Assembly: GCF_900091955.1 (NCBI RefSeq)
Contig: NZ_FMDF01000166.1
Span: 1 to 47,978 of the forward strand
Reading direction: 5' to 3'
DNA from: Streptomyces sp. Ncost-T10-10d
GTDB lineage: Bacteria; Actinomycetota; Actinomycetes; Streptomycetales; Streptomycetaceae
DNA length: 47,978 nt
Made by a program: the position numbers and the translations under genes
Part shown: positions 1 through 9,458 of the stretch, in pieces
How positions within the stretch are numbered: position 1 is the stretch's first letter
How the letters are laid out: each line of letters begins with the position of its first letter
The notes under the pieces: model-generated
Told to the model about the DNA's origin: nothing
Databases searched by the model: none
What the model saw: only the letters and a program-made list of their open reading frames with translations

Positions 1-98
1 GGGGGGCGCGGGGCTCCGTCGTACGGACCCGCCCATGCACAACGTCGGCCCGATGCTGCATGCTGTGTCTTTACACGGTCTTCGGCATGGAGCTGCGC

Positions 99-746
99 AT
101 GACTTCCACCTTTCCGGACATCTCCATCAGCACGGATCGGTTGGTGCTGCGCCCCTTCGACATGGCGGACATCCCCGCGTACATCGAGATGATGAACGAC
201 GAACTCGTGACCGCCTGGACCGATGCCCCTCACCCCTACACCCAGGTCGACGCCGAACGCTGGGTCCGCAGGATCGCGCCCGCACAGCGCACCACGGGCG
301 ACGGCATCGTCTTCGCCGTCACTGAATTCCTGACCCAGCGACTCGTCGGCTCGGTCCGCCTGCGCAACACCGACTGGCGCACCCTCGCCACCGAGGCCGC
401 GTACATCACCGCCCCCTGGGCACGCGGCGAGGGGTACGCCACCGAGTCCGTGCTGGCGCTGGCCCAGTGGCTCTTCCGTGACCAGGGCTTCGAGCGCATC
501 GAACTGCGCACCGCCGCCGACAACACCGCCTCCCAGCAGGTCGCCCAGAAGCTCGGCTGCATCAGCGAGGGGGTGCTGCGCAACGCCCGCATAGCGCGCA
601 CCCGGACCGAGAACGGCACAGCCGGAGGCTGGACCGACATCAGGACCGACCTGATCGTCTGGGGTCTGCTTCCCGAGGACCTCGAAGGGGTCGCCGAGCA
701 GCTCGCCGACGCGGGCGCCTACGGCGCCTACAACGACTGGAACTGA
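99..746 (+). CDS. GNAT-family N-acetyltransferase (RimJ/RimL type)
   Basis: A 215-residue protein that probably transfers an acetyl group from acetyl-CoA to an amine. The N-terminal STDRLVLRPF segment (residues 11-20) is typical of RimJ/RimL-like GNAT proteins. The acetyl-CoA pyrophosphate loop appears as RGEGYATE (109-116), and a late KLGC segment (151-154) follows the usual beta5 region. I chose ATG 99 because GGAG lies 6 nt upstream (89-92); in-frame ATGs at 60 and 87 have no such site. It is a single gene ahead of the cobalamin genes. The family is too diverse to name the substrate. Confidence 0.85.
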   Translation: MTSTFPDISISTDRLVLRPFDMADIPAYIEMMNDELVTAWTDAPHPYTQVDAERWVRRIAPAQRTTGDGIVFAVTEFLTQRLVGSVRLRNTDWRTLATEAAYITAPWARGEGYATESVLALAQWLFRDQGFERIELRTAADNTASQQVAQKLGCISEGVLRNARIARTRTENGTAGGWTDIRTDLIVWGLLPEDLEGVAEQLADAGAYGAYNDWN

Positions 747-853
747 CCTGTCCAAGGGGTCCTGGCACCGTACTGTCAGAGACCGGGTACTCTCACCCTG
801 CCCGCCCTGTACGGGCATCCCCACCTGCGACAACTCCAGGAGACTGACGACAG

Positions 854-2092
854 ATGGCCGATCGGGTCACCGTGATCGGCTGGGACGGCTCGCCACTGAC
901 CGGAGCGGCCACGGCCGCCCTCTCGGCCGCCACGCTCGTCGCCGGAGCCGCCCACCACCTCGCACTCCCCGAAGTCCCGGCGAACGCCGAACGGATTCGC
1001 CTGGGCTCCATCGACCTGGCCGCCCGCCGGATCGCCGGACACCGCGGCAGCGCCGTGGTCCTCGCCGACGGAGACCCCGGCTTCTTCGGGGTCGTACGCA
1101 ATCTCCGCGCACCCGAGCACGGCCTCGAAGTCGAAGTGGTGCCCGCCGTGTCCTCCGTCGCCACCGCGTTCGCCCGCGCCGGGATGCCGTGGGAGGACGC
1201 CCAGATCGTCGTCGCCCACCCCCGCACCCTGCGGCGCGCCGTCAACGTCTGCCGCGCCCACCACAAGGTCGCCGTTCTCACCTCGCCCGGCGCCGGCCCC
1301 GCCGAACTCGCCCTGCTCCTCGAAGGCGTCCACCGCACCTTCGTCATCTGCGAGGAACTCGGCACCGCACGCGAACAGGTCAGCGTCGTCACATCCGAAA
1401 AGGCCGCCGACCACGTCTGGCGCGACCCCAACGTGGTGATCGTCATCGGCGGCGGCCCCGAACCACAGGCCGCCGGCGCCTGGATCGCGGGCCGTCACCC
1501 CGCCTACCCCCGTGGCGTACGCGGCTGGGCACTGCCCTCCCATGCCTACCCGGGCGGCGCCACGGACGCCGGGGACGAGAGCGGCGAGGGCGAGTCCCCG
1601 GGGCTGCGCGCCGCCCAACTGGCCCGTCTGGGCCCCCGCACCGGAGACCTCCTGTGGGACATCGGCTCCGGCAGCGGTGCCCTGGCGGTGGAGGCCGCCC
1701 GTTTCGGGGCTGCGGTCCTGGCGGTCGACAGCGACCCGGCGGCCTGCGCCCGCACCGCGGCGTCGGCCCGGTCCTTCGGAGTTCAGCTCCAGGTCGTCGA
1801 GGGCCGGGCACCCCATGTGCTGGAACGGCTGCCGGAGCCCGATGTCGTACGGATCGGGGGTGGGGGAGTCCCCGTCGTCACCGCCGTCACCGAGCGCCGC
1901 CCCGAGCGCATCGTGACCCATGCGTCGACGCGGGACGAGGCCGAGGCACTCGGCGCGGCACTCACCGGGAACGGGTACACCGTCCGGTGTTCGCTCCTCC
2001 AGTCCGTCGAACTCGACACGGCCGCATGGTCGGAGCGCGAACGCTCGGTCGTGTTCCTGCTCTCGGCGCTGCGTTCGGACCTCGCCCCCTGA
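854..2092 (+). CDS. cobL: Bifunctional precorrin-6Y methyltransferase/decarboxylase (CbiE-CbiT fusion, CobL)
   Basis: 412 residues joining a CbiE-type tetrapyrrole methylase (about residues 1-200, beginning VTVIGWDGSPL) to a CbiT-type SAM methyltransferase. CbiT motif I reads DIGSGSGALAVEAA at about residues 268-281. The CobL fusion methylates precorrin-6Y at C5 and C15 and decarboxylates the acetate side chain in corrin-ring synthesis; the length fits CobL. ATG 854 follows an AGGAG-like site about 10 nt upstream. It precedes two more tetrapyrrole genes on the same strand, with a 333-nt gap to the next. I see no cobalamin riboswitch in front. Confidence 0.9.
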   Translation: MADRVTVIGWDGSPLTGAATAALSAATLVAGAAHHLALPEVPANAERIRLGSIDLAARRIAGHRGSAVVLADGDPGFFGVVRNLRAPEHGLEVEVVPAVSSVATAFARAGMPWEDAQIVVAHPRTLRRAVNVCRAHHKVAVLTSPGAGPAELALLLEGVHRTFVICEELGTAREQVSVVTSEKAADHVWRDPNVVIVIGGGPEPQAAGAWIAGRHPAYPRGVRGWALPSHAYPGGATDAGDESGEGESPGLRAAQLARLGPRTGDLLWDIGSGSGALAVEAARFGAAVLAVDSDPAACARTAASARSFGVQLQVVEGRAPHVLERLPEPDVVRIGGGGVPVVTAVTERRPERIVTHASTRDEAEALGAALTGNGYTVRCSLLQSVELDTAAWSERERSVVFLLSALRSDLAP

Positions 2093-2425
2093 CCCGGTCG
2101 GCGTACAGCGCGAGGTAGGCTGGCCGATCGTTGCACCGCGGCTGGACGTTCGTCGCTTCGTTCGTCAATGTCCGGAAAAGGGGACCGTTTTGGCCCCCGT
2201 TGTGGTACGGCAGAGCCGGGGGATGCGCGACGTGGCGCAGTCCACAGCGGGCCGTGGCGAAATGAGCTGCCGCGGCGGCGAACGGCCGCGAGAATGCAGT
2301 ATGTCCGCGACCGTTTCGTGCCGCGCGGCGCGCCCGCTCGTTCTTGTTGACGAGCGCCGGCGTGCCGTGGTCGGGCGTCCCGGGCGATGGGCCGAAGGAG
2401 CACTGACGATGGGCGAGGGGTACGC
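2093..2425. other. Intergenic region between cobL and bluB-cobT
   Basis: 333 nt with no convincing gene. At 2180-2197 GGGG, a bulged A, CC, a short T-rich loop and GGCCCC can form a weak hairpin, a possible cobL terminator. TAGGCT at 2114-2119 resembles a Streptomyces -10 box, but no clear -35 was found. I looked for the conserved B12-box of a cobalamin riboswitch and did not find it. Confidence 0.4.
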
Positions 2426-5400
2426 ATGAGTGACACCGGCCAGATCCCGGGTGAGGGACTGCCGGAGAACGCAGGCATGGTGGAGCAGCCGGGCATCGCC
2501 GCCCCGGATGCCTACACCTACCTCGCTCCCTCCGAGCATGTGTCCGAGGACGACGATCTCCTTCTGATGCCGAGCCCCCAGGGCGCCTGGGGCGACCCGC
2601 AGGCGGTACCGGCCCCCGGCCAGTACCCCGAGGGTGTCGCCGCACAGGCGCTGCTGCCCGAACAGGGCGCCTACCAGGCCCAGCCGTCGGCACACGCGGT
2701 CCACTCCCAGGCGGGCGGCGAGGTTCCCGTGCAGCCCCAGGGGCCCGTGCAGGTGCAGGAACCCACCGTTCAGACGCAGGTCGCGGACGCATACGTCGCG
2801 CAGCAGCCGGTGGCCGAACCCCTGCCCGAGACCGGCCAGGGGACGCACGAGACCGGTGGCCGTGACTCCGGTTCGGTCGACCTGAGGGGCGTACGCATCC
2901 CGTCGCCCACCCAGGCTCCCGCTCCGGCCACGGCAGCGCAGACCCAGGCGCCGGTGCGCCGACCGCTGCATCGCGGCCCGGTCGCGGCAGACGGTGGGCC
3001 GTCCTACGGCGGAACGCCGAGCGGCGGGGTGGTCCGCTCGCTCGCCGACCGAGGACCGGCCGCCGCGCCCCAGGCGCAGGCCCCCGCACGGCACGCCGGA
3101 GCGCCGACCACCGGGCCCGAGTACTTCGAGATGCCGGTCGACGAGGCGGCCGCACTGCCGGGCCCGCAGCTCGGTGAGATCCTGCCGCAGGGCGGAAGCC
3201 CTTGGTCGGCCGAGGCGCCGCAGCCGGTTGTTCCCCCGGTGGCAGCAGAAACGGTCGTGCCGGAGCCGGAGCCGGAGCCTGTCGCCGAGCCGGTACCGGC
3301 GACACAGCAGGAACAGTCGGTGCAGGTCGCTCCGGCAGTGGTGCCGGAGGCCGTGAATGCTCCCGGGGCCGACACGGTGCCGACCACTGTCGAGACTCCC
3401 GTAGAGGGTCCGGCGAAGGTTTCTGCCGGGGCACAGGCAGAGACTGTGTCCGAGGTGCCTGCCGAAGCCGCTGTCGTCGCATCGCAGGACGTCGCGGAAG
3501 CCGCTCCCACGGGCCAGTTCGTGCCCGTGGAGGGTTCGGTGCCGACGACCCCGCACCTGGCCCCGACCCCCGTGGTGGAGCAGGCCGTGGAAACCGAGCC
3601 CGAGCCCGAACGCGTGGTGTTCGCGATGGAGCCGGTCCAGCCCGCTCAGCCCGAGGCCGCCGAGGCCGCGGAAGTGGTCGAGACCGTCGAGCCCGCCGAA
3701 GCTCCTGAGCCGATCCCCGCGCCCGCCCCCGAGGCCGAGGCTCCGACGGTGGCCGAGCCGGAGCCCGAACCGGGCCCCGAGGTCATCGAGACCCCGGACA
3801 TCACGGCCCCCACGGACAGTGCAGAGGCCATGGAGACCGCGCCCGTGGAGCCCGTACAGCCCGAGGCCCGGCCCGAGCCCCTGCTCCAGGCCGAGGAAGC
3901 GGAAGCTCCCGAGGCGTCCGATTCCGACGAGAACGGGGCTCCCGCCTCCCCGCCCGCCCCCGGCTACGAGGACGCCGAGCGCGAGGCCGTCCTGCGGGTC
4001 ATGCGCGAGCGCCGCGACATCCGCAACGGCTTCCGCAGTGACCCGATTCCGCACGAGGTTCTGCTCCGCGTCCTCGAAGCCGCGCACACGGCGCCCAGCG
4101 TCGGCCACTCGCAGCCCTGGGACTTCGTCGTCATCCGCTCGGCGGAGACCCGTCGTTCCATGCACGAACTGGCACAGCGTCAACGCGACGCCTATGCCAA
4201 GTCGCTTCCCAAGGGCCGGGCGAAGCAGTTCAAGGAACTGAAGATCGAGGCCATCCTCGACACCCCGGTCAACATCGTCGTCACCGCCGATCCCACCCGC
4301 GGCGGCCGCCACACCCTGGGCCGGCACACCCAGCCGCAGATGGCCCCGTACTCCTCGGCGCTCGCCGTCGAGAACCTGTGGCTCGCCGCCCGCGCCGAAG
4401 GGCTCGGCGTCGGCTGGGTCAGCTTCTTCGACGAGCGCGAGATGGTCCGCGCCCTGGGCCTGCCCGAGCACCTCGAAGTCGTTGCGTACCTCTGTGTCGG
4501 TTACGTCGACGAGTTCCCCGAGGAGCCCGAGCTGATGCAGGCGGGCTGGTCCAAGCGCCGCCCGCTGTCCTGGGTCGTCCACGAGGAGACGTACGGCCGC
4601 CGCGCACTGCCCGGCGAGGAGCCGCACGACCTGCTGCAGGAGACCATCTCCAATATCCGTCCGCTGGACGCCAAGGCGCTCGGCGAGGCCTGGGAACGCC
4701 AGAAGCGGATGACCAAGCCCGCTGGTGCGCTCGGCATGCTGGAGATCATCTCCGCGCAGTTGTCGGGACTCTCCCGGATGTGCCCGCCGCCGATCCCCGA
4801 GCCCGCGGCCGTCGCGATCTTCGCGGGCGATCACGGGGTGCACGCCCAGGGCGTCACGGCCTGGCCGCAGGAGGTCACCGGCCAGATGGTCGCCAACTTC
4901 CTCGGCGGCGGCGCGGTCTGCAACGCGTTCGCGGCCCAGGTCGGCGCCGAGGTGTGCGTGGTCGATGTCGGTGTGGCCATGGAGCTGCCCGCGACCCCCG
5001 GCCTCCTTCCCCGCAAGGTACGCGCCGGAACGGCCGACTTCACGACCGGACCGGCCCTCACCCGCGAAGAGGTTCTCGCGGCCATCGAGGTCGGCATCGA
5101 GACCGCCCGTGATCTGGTCGCGGCAGGCAACAAGGGTCTGCTCACCGGTGAGATGGGCATCGCCAACACCACCGCGTCGGCCGCACTGATCTGTGTCTAC
5201 ACGGGCATGGACCCGGCCGAGGTGACCGGTCGCGGTACCGGCATCAACGACGAGATGCACGCCCGCAAGGTCGACGTGGTCCGCCGGGCCCTCGAACTCC
5301 ACCAGCCCGACCCGGCAGACCCGATCGGTGTCCTGGCATCGGTCGGCGGCCTCGAACACGCGGCGATGGCCGGCTTCCTGCTGGGCGGTGCCTCGCTCCG

Positions 5401-5680
5401 TACGCCCGTCATCCTCGACGGCGTCAGCGCGGGCGCCGCGGCCCTGGTCGCCCGGGCGATCGCCCCCGAGGCCCTTGCCGCCTGCATCGCCGGCCACCGC
5501 AGCGCCGAGCCCGGCCATGTCGCCGCGCTCAACAAGCTGGGCCTGCGCCCGCTGGTCGACCTCGACCTCCGCCTCGGCGAGGGCACGGGTGCGCTGCTGG
5601 CGCTGCCGATCGTGCAGAGTGCGGCGCGGGCGATGCACGAGGTGGCGACGTTCGACTCTGCGGGCGTCACGGAGAAGTAG
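2426..5680 (+). CDS. cobT: BluB-CobT fusion: 5,6-dimethylbenzimidazole synthase plus nicotinate-nucleotide-DMB phosphoribosyltransferase, with a long disordered N-terminus
   Basis: 1084 residues in three parts. Residues 1 to about 510 are low-complexity Pro/Glu/Ala/Val/Gln sequence with no recognisable fold. Residues about 512-735 are a nitroreductase-fold BluB domain (RDIRNGF, the GHSQPWDF flavin-binding segment), which breaks FMN down to make dimethylbenzimidazole (DMB). Residues about 738-1080 are CobT (AGDHGV, GEMGIANTT, and GEGTGAL with the likely catalytic Glu), which makes alpha-ribazole phosphate from DMB and nicotinate mononucleotide. ATG 2426 was chosen over ATG 2387 because it follows a GAGGGG site and begins a natural Met-Ser-Asp N-terminus. 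The fusion would couple synthesis and activation of the lower ligand of cobalamin. Confidence 0.92.
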   Translation: MSDTGQIPGEGLPENAGMVEQPGIAAPDAYTYLAPSEHVSEDDDLLLMPSPQGAWGDPQAVPAPGQYPEGVAAQALLPEQGAYQAQPSAHAVHSQAGGEVPVQPQGPVQVQEPTVQTQVADAYVAQQPVAEPLPETGQGTHETGGRDSGSVDLRGVRIPSPTQAPAPATAAQTQAPVRRPLHRGPVAADGGPSYGGTPSGGVVRSLADRGPAAAPQAQAPARHAGAPTTGPEYFEMPVDEAAALPGPQLGEILPQGGSPWSAEAPQPVVPPVAAETVVPEPEPEPVAEPVPATQQEQSVQVAPAVVPEAVNAPGADTVPTTVETPVEGPAKVSAGAQAETVSEVPAEAAVVASQDVAEAAPTGQFVPVEGSVPTTPHLAPTPVVEQAVETEPEPERVVFAMEPVQPAQPEAAEAAEVVETVEPAEAPEPIPAPAPEAEAPTVAEPEPEPGPEVIETPDITAPTDSAEAMETAPVEPVQPEARPEPLLQAEEAEAPEASDSDENGAPASPPAPGYEDAEREAVLRVMRERRDIRNGFRSDPIPHEVLLRVLEAAHTAPSVGHSQPWDFVVIRSAETRRSMHELAQRQRDAYAKSLPKGRAKQFKELKIEAILDTPVNIVVTADPTRGGRHTLGRHTQPQMAPYSSALAVENLWLAARAEGLGVGWVSFFDEREMVRALGLPEHLEVVAYLCVGYVDEFPEEPELMQAGWSKRRPLSWVVHEETYGRRALPGEEPHDLLQETISNIRPLDAKALGEAWERQKRMTKPAGALGMLEIISAQLSGLSRMCPPPIPEPAAVAIFAGDHGVHAQGVTAWPQEVTGQMVANFLGGGAVCNAFAAQVGAEVCVVDVGVAMELPATPGLLPRKVRAGTADFTTGPALTREEVLAAIEVGIETARDLVAAGNKGLLTGEMGIANTTASAALICVYTGMDPAEVTGRGTGINDEMHARKVDVVRRALELHQPDPADPIGVLASVGGLEHAAMAGFLLGGASLRTPVILDGVSAGAAALVARAIAPEALAACIAGHRSAEPGHVAALNKLGLRPLVDLDLRLGEGTGALLALPIVQSAARAMHEVATFDSAGVTEK

Positions 5681-5701
5681 TCCCTCCACCGGACCACCGT
5701 T

Positions 5702-5747
5702 CCTCAATCACCGAAGGGCTTGTTCTCCAGCCTTGCGGCGTTTGAGG
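5702..5747. repeat. Degenerate Streptomyces intergenic hairpin repeat, likely terminator
   Basis: The two arms (starting CCTCAATCACCG and ending GCGGCGTTTGAGG) are imperfect inverted repeats matching at about 16 of 21 positions. The sequence just downstream, through GGCGCGGGG and GGAGCCCC, resembles a hairpin family I know to be common between Streptomyces genes. It lies 22 nt after the BluB-CobT stop codon and probably ends that transcript. The rest of the gap to 5932 shows no gene. Confidence 0.5.
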
Positions 5748-5932
5748 CGCGGGGTCCGGTGCGGAGCCCCGGTCACAGGAAGGGGCGGGCAGCGGAACAA
5801 GCCCGCCGCAGGCTCCCCACGCACCCCCGCACCCACCCCGTATCGTGGACCCAGCCTCACGAACCCGCACGTCACAGCCGCTCCACCGCCGCAGCGGCCC
5901 GCACCCCGCACCTTACGAGGAGCCGCACCGCC

Positions 5933-7195
5933 ATGGCCGAGCACGCAGATCACGTCGATCACCCTGCGTACCCCGTCGGACTGCGTCTCAGCGGCCGTCG
6001 AGTCGTCGTGGTCGGCGGCGGGCAGGTCGCCCAGCGCCGCCTCCCCGCGCTCATCGCGGCGGGCGCCGACATCGTCCTCGTATCGCCGGCCGCGACCCCG
6101 TCCGTCGAGGCGATGGCCGACGCCGGCGAGATCCGCTGGGAGCGCCGCCCGTACGCCGACGGGGACCTGGCCGACACCTGGTACGCACTCATCGCGTCCG
6201 ACGACACCGCGGCGAACGACGCCGCCTCCGCCGAGGCCGAGCGCACCCGCACCTGGTGCGTCCGCAGCGACAACGCCGACGCCGCCACCGCCTGGACCCC
6301 GGCCACCGGCCGCAGCGAGGGCGTGACCGTCGCCGTCCTCACCACCGACACCCATGGCCGCGACCCGCGCCACTCCGCCGCCGTCCGCGACGCCATCGTC
6401 GAGGGCCTGCGCGACGGCACCCTTGCCGCACCCCACCACCGCACCCGGACCCCCGGTGTCGCCCTGGTCGGCGGCGGCCCCGGCGACCCGGACCTGATCA
6501 CGGTGCGCGGCCGCCGCCTCCTGGCCGAGGCCGATGTCGTCATCGCGGACCGCCTCGGCCCGCGCGACCTGCTCGACGAACTCCCGCCGCACGTCGAGGT
6601 GATCGACGCCGCGAAGATCCCGTACGGCCGCTACATGGCCCAGGAGGCGATCAACCAGGCGCTCATCGAGCATGCCAAGGCGGGCAAGGCCGTCGTGCGG
6701 CTCAAGGGCGGTGACCCGTTCGTCTTCGGCCGCGGCATGGAGGAGGCCCAGGCGCTCGCCGCCGAAGGCATCCCCTGCACCGTCGTCCCCGGCATCTCCA
6801 GCTCGATCTCCGTGCCCGGCGCGGCCGGAATCCCCGTCACCCACCGCGGTGTGGCCCATGAGTTCACCGTCGTGAGCGGCCATGTCGCCCCGGACGACGA
6901 GCGCTCGCTGGTCGACTGGCCGGCCCTCGCCCGGCTGCGCGGCACGCTCGTGCTCCTGATGGCCGTCGACAAGATCGGCGCGATCGCCCGTACCCTCATC
7001 GCCCACGGCAAGGCCCCCGAGACCCCGGTCGCCCTGGTCCAGGAGGGCACCACGGCAGCCCAGCGCCGGGTCGACGCGACGCTCGCGACCGTCGCCGAAC
7101 GGGCCGTCGCCGAAGATGTACGTCCCCCGGCCGTCATCGTCATCGGCGACGTCGTCGCGGTCGGCGCGAGCTCCGTACCGCACCCCGCCGAATAA
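5933..7195 (+). CDS. cysG: CysG-like precorrin-2 dehydrogenase / uroporphyrinogen-III C-methyltransferase
   Basis: 420 residues. The N-terminal third is an NAD-binding precorrin-2 dehydrogenase domain (VVVVGGGQVAQRR near residues 19-31). From about residue 173 it is a uroporphyrinogen-III methyltransferase domain, with GGGPGDPDLITVRG, RLKGGDPFVFGRG and a VVPGISS segment. It converts uroporphyrinogen III to precorrin-2 with SAM and probably oxidises it to sirohydrochlorin, feeding siroheme and cobalamin. ATG 5933 follows GAGGAG (about 8 nt spacing). Its place after cobL and bluB-cobT fits a tetrapyrrole cluster. Whether the N-terminal domain also chelates iron, as in enteric CysG, cannot be read here. 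Confidence 0.9.
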   Translation: MAEHADHVDHPAYPVGLRLSGRRVVVVGGGQVAQRRLPALIAAGADIVLVSPAATPSVEAMADAGEIRWERRPYADGDLADTWYALIASDDTAANDAASAEAERTRTWCVRSDNADAATAWTPATGRSEGVTVAVLTTDTHGRDPRHSAAVRDAIVEGLRDGTLAAPHHRTRTPGVALVGGGPGDPDLITVRGRRLLAEADVVIADRLGPRDLLDELPPHVEVIDAAKIPYGRYMAQEAINQALIEHAKAGKAVVRLKGGDPFVFGRGMEEAQALAAEGIPCTVVPGISSSISVPGAAGIPVTHRGVAHEFTVVSGHVAPDDERSLVDWPALARLRGTLVLLMAVDKIGAIARTLIAHGKAPETPVALVQEGTTAAQRRVDATLATVAERAVAEDVRPPAVIVIGDVVAVGASSVPHPAE

Positions 7196-7294
7196 CCGGC
7201 GCGAGCGCCGCCCGCACCCCGCCGAGTAACCAGCGGTAACGGATCTTCTCCCAAGCCGTTGGCACCACACACCGGACAAGGCAGTATCAAACCC

Positions 7295-8113
7295 GTGGCT
7301 GATCTCATCACCGTCGACGACCCCGACGACCCGCGCCTGCGCGACTACACCGGACTGACCGATGTCGAACTCCGGCGCAGACGAGAGCCCGCCGAGGGCC
7401 TCTTCATCGCCGAGGGCGAGAAGGTGATCAGACGCGCCAGGCACGCCGGGTACGAGATGCGGTCGATGCTGCTCTCGGCGAAGTGGATCGATCTGATGCG
7501 CGACGTCATCGACGAGGTCCCGGCCCCGGTGTACGCGGTCACTCCCGAGCTCGCCGAGCGCGTCACCGGATACCACGTCCACCGCGGCGCCCTCGCCTCG
7601 ATGCAGCGCAAGCCGCTGCCGACGGCCGACGAACTGCTGGCGACGACCCGCCGGGTGGTCGTCATGGAGGCCGTCAACGACCACACCAACATCGGGGCGA
7701 TCTTCCGCAGCGCCGCCGCCCTCGGCATGGACGCCGTACTGCTCTCCCCGGACTGCGCCGACCCGCTCTACCGGCGCTCCGTCAAGGTCTCGATGGGTGC
7801 GGTCTTCTCCGTCCCCTACGCCCGTCTCGACACCTGGCCCAAGGCCCTGGAGACCGTACGGGAAGCGGGCTTCAAACTTCTCGCGCTGACCCCGGACGAA
7901 AAGGCCAGCAGCATCGACGAGGCGGCACCGCACCGGATGGACAAGGTGGCGCTGATGCTCGGCGCCGAGGGGGACGGACTGTCCACCCAGGCCCTGGTCG
8001 CCGCCGACGAATGGGTGCGCATCCCGATGGCGCACGGCGTCGACTCGCTGAACGTGGGAGCGGCCGCCGCAGTCGCGTTCTACGCGGTGGCATCGGGCCG
8101 CCCGCGGAACTGA
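7295..8113 (+). CDS. SpoU/TrmH-family RNA 2'-O-methyltransferase
   Basis: 272 residues. The N-terminal part (RREPAEGLFIAEGEKVIRRA region, residues 26-46) is a SpoU substrate-binding domain. The C-terminal SPOUT domain has the trefoil-knot motifs: NDHTNIGAIFRSAAALG, then MLGAEGDGLS, then IPMAHGVDSLNVGAAAAV. Family members methylate 2'-O ribose in rRNA or tRNA using SAM; the target cannot be inferred. GTG 7295 starts VADLITVDD, the first plausible start after the preceding gene. The stop lies 4 nt from the stop of the convergent kinase gene, leaving no room for a separate terminator. Confidence 0.9.
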   Translation: MADLITVDDPDDPRLRDYTGLTDVELRRRREPAEGLFIAEGEKVIRRARHAGYEMRSMLLSAKWIDLMRDVIDEVPAPVYAVTPELAERVTGYHVHRGALASMQRKPLPTADELLATTRRVVVMEAVNDHTNIGAIFRSAAALGMDAVLLSPDCADPLYRRSVKVSMGAVFSVPYARLDTWPKALETVREAGFKLLALTPDEKASSIDEAAPHRMDKVALMLGAEGDGLSTQALVAADEWVRIPMAHGVDSLNVGAAAAVAFYAVASGRPRN

Positions 8114-8117
8114 CCGC

Positions 8118-9458
8118 CTACTGAGGCTGCAGGCCCCGGCCCTGGTTCTGGTCCGGGTTCTGGTCCCGGGGCTGCGTCTGGCTCTCGCTCATGCCCAGCC
8201 CGCGGGCCGGACCCTGGCAGCCCTGTGCCGCCGCGATGCCCAGCGCGACCAGCAGTGTGACCACGACGAAGACGACGAGCCGCTGCCTCAGCAGCCGCGG
8301 GTTGGCGGGACGCCGCCCCGTCGAAGTCTTACGGGCCCCGGGCCGCGTTCCCGGCCGGCCGTTCGTCCCGTTCGTGCCCTGCGGACGCCTGCCGGACCGC
8401 GTGGTGGTGCGCGGCGGCTGATGGTGCTGAGGGCGCGAACCACCGGTGCGGGGCGACCCGGGCCGCGACGACGTGCCCTGCCGGCTGCTCTGAGGCTGCT
8501 TCTGCTTCTGCTGACGGGGTGATGGAGGAGCCGTACGCCGGGTCTGCTGCTCGGTGTACGGGCCGTCGAGACGTCCGGTCGGCCGGTCCAGCTCCTGGGC
8601 CGAACGCTGAACGGGCGGACGGCTCTCGTGCAGACCCTGCGCCTCCCGCGCCGCGATCTCCTTGAGCCGCATGGAGAGTTGGAGCGTGCTCGGCCGCTCC
8701 TCGGGGTCTTTCGCCAGGCAGGCGCTCACCAACGGCGCGAGCGCATCGTGTACGTCGTACAACTGCGGTTCCTCGTGCACCACGCGGTACAGCATCACCT
8801 CGGAACTGCCGTGCCCGAAAGGCGAGTCGGCCGTCGCCGCATACGCCAGCGTGGCACCGAGCGAGAACACGTCCGTCGCGGGTGTCACGGTCGCGCCGCG
8901 CACCTGCTCGGGCGCCAGGAATCCCGGCGAGCCCACCGCCGTACCGACATGGGTGAGCGTGCTCGCCCCGGTCGCCCAGGCGATCCCGAAGTCGATGATC
9001 CTGGGGCCCTTGGGGGAGAGAAGGATGTTCGACGGCTTCAGGTCACGGTGGACGACACCGGCCTCGTGCACCGCCACCAGGCCCTCGGAGAGTGCCGCCC
9101 CGATCGAGGCCACCTCGGCCGCCGACAGCGGACCCTCCTCGGCCACCTTGTCGTGCAGCGAGGGCCCCGGGACGTACTGCGTGGCGAACCACGGGCGGTC
9201 CGCCTCCAGATCGGCGGCCACCAGACGCGCCGTACAGCCACCGCGGATCCGTCGCGCGGCGGACACCTCGCGCGCGAAGCGCGAGCGGAACTCCTGGTCC
9301 TCCGCCAGATCCGGACGGATCACCTTCAACGCCACCCGCTGGCCCCGCCGGTCCGAACCGAGATAGACGACACCCATGCCGCCCGCTCCGAGCCGCCGGT
9401 GCAGCCTGAACGAACCGACGACACGCGGGTCCTCGCGCCGGAGCCGCATCATCGCCAT
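8118..9458 (-). CDS. Membrane-anchored Ser/Thr protein kinase (Hanks type, no PASTA repeats)
   Basis: 446 residues. The kinase domain spans about residues 16-275. It shows the glycine-rich loop GAGGMGVVYLG (24-34), ATP-binding Lys in VALKVI (42-47), catalytic HRDLKPSNIL (137-146), DFGIA (156-160) and the APEQ substrate motif. A Pro/Gln/Arg-rich linker follows, then one membrane helix near residues 394-412 and a short, probably external tail. No PASTA or other sensor domain is visible. ATG 9458 is chosen with GGGGAT upstream; the reading frame stays open to 9788, but that part is Arg-rich and unlike a kinase N-terminus. Substrates unknown. Convergent with the RNA methyltransferase gene. Confidence 0.92.
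   Translation of the reverse strand: MAMMRLRREDPRVVGSFRLHRRLGAGGMGVVYLGSDRRGQRVALKVIRPDLAEDQEFRSRFAREVSAARRIRGGCTARLVAADLEADRPWFATQYVPGPSLHDKVAEEGPLSAAEVASIGAALSEGLVAVHEAGVVHRDLKPSNILLSPKGPRIIDFGIAWATGASTLTHVGTAVGSPGFLAPEQVRGATVTPATDVFSLGATLAYAATADSPFGHGSSEVMLYRVVHEEPQLYDVHDALAPLVSACLAKDPEERPSTLQLSMRLKEIAAREAQGLHESRPPVQRSAQELDRPTGRLDGPYTEQQTRRTAPPSPRQQKQKQPQSSRQGTSSRPGSPRTGGSRPQHHQPPRTTTRSGRRPQGTNGTNGRPGTRPGARKTSTGRRPANPRLLRQRLVVFVVVTLLVALGIAAAQGCQGPARGLGMSESQTQPRDQNPDQNQGRGLQPQ

Noticed and set aside
2165..5707. Very long open frame on the minus strand opposite bluB-cobT
   Set aside because: It is the opposed frame of a high-GC gene. The plus product has complete BluB and CobT motifs, and the minus one has no recognisable domain and Gly/Arg/His-rich composition.
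5708..8035. 775-residue minus-strand frame opposite cysG and the RNA methyltransferase
   Set aside because: Covers two genes with clear family motifs on the plus strand. The product is Asp/Gly/Val-rich with no domain.
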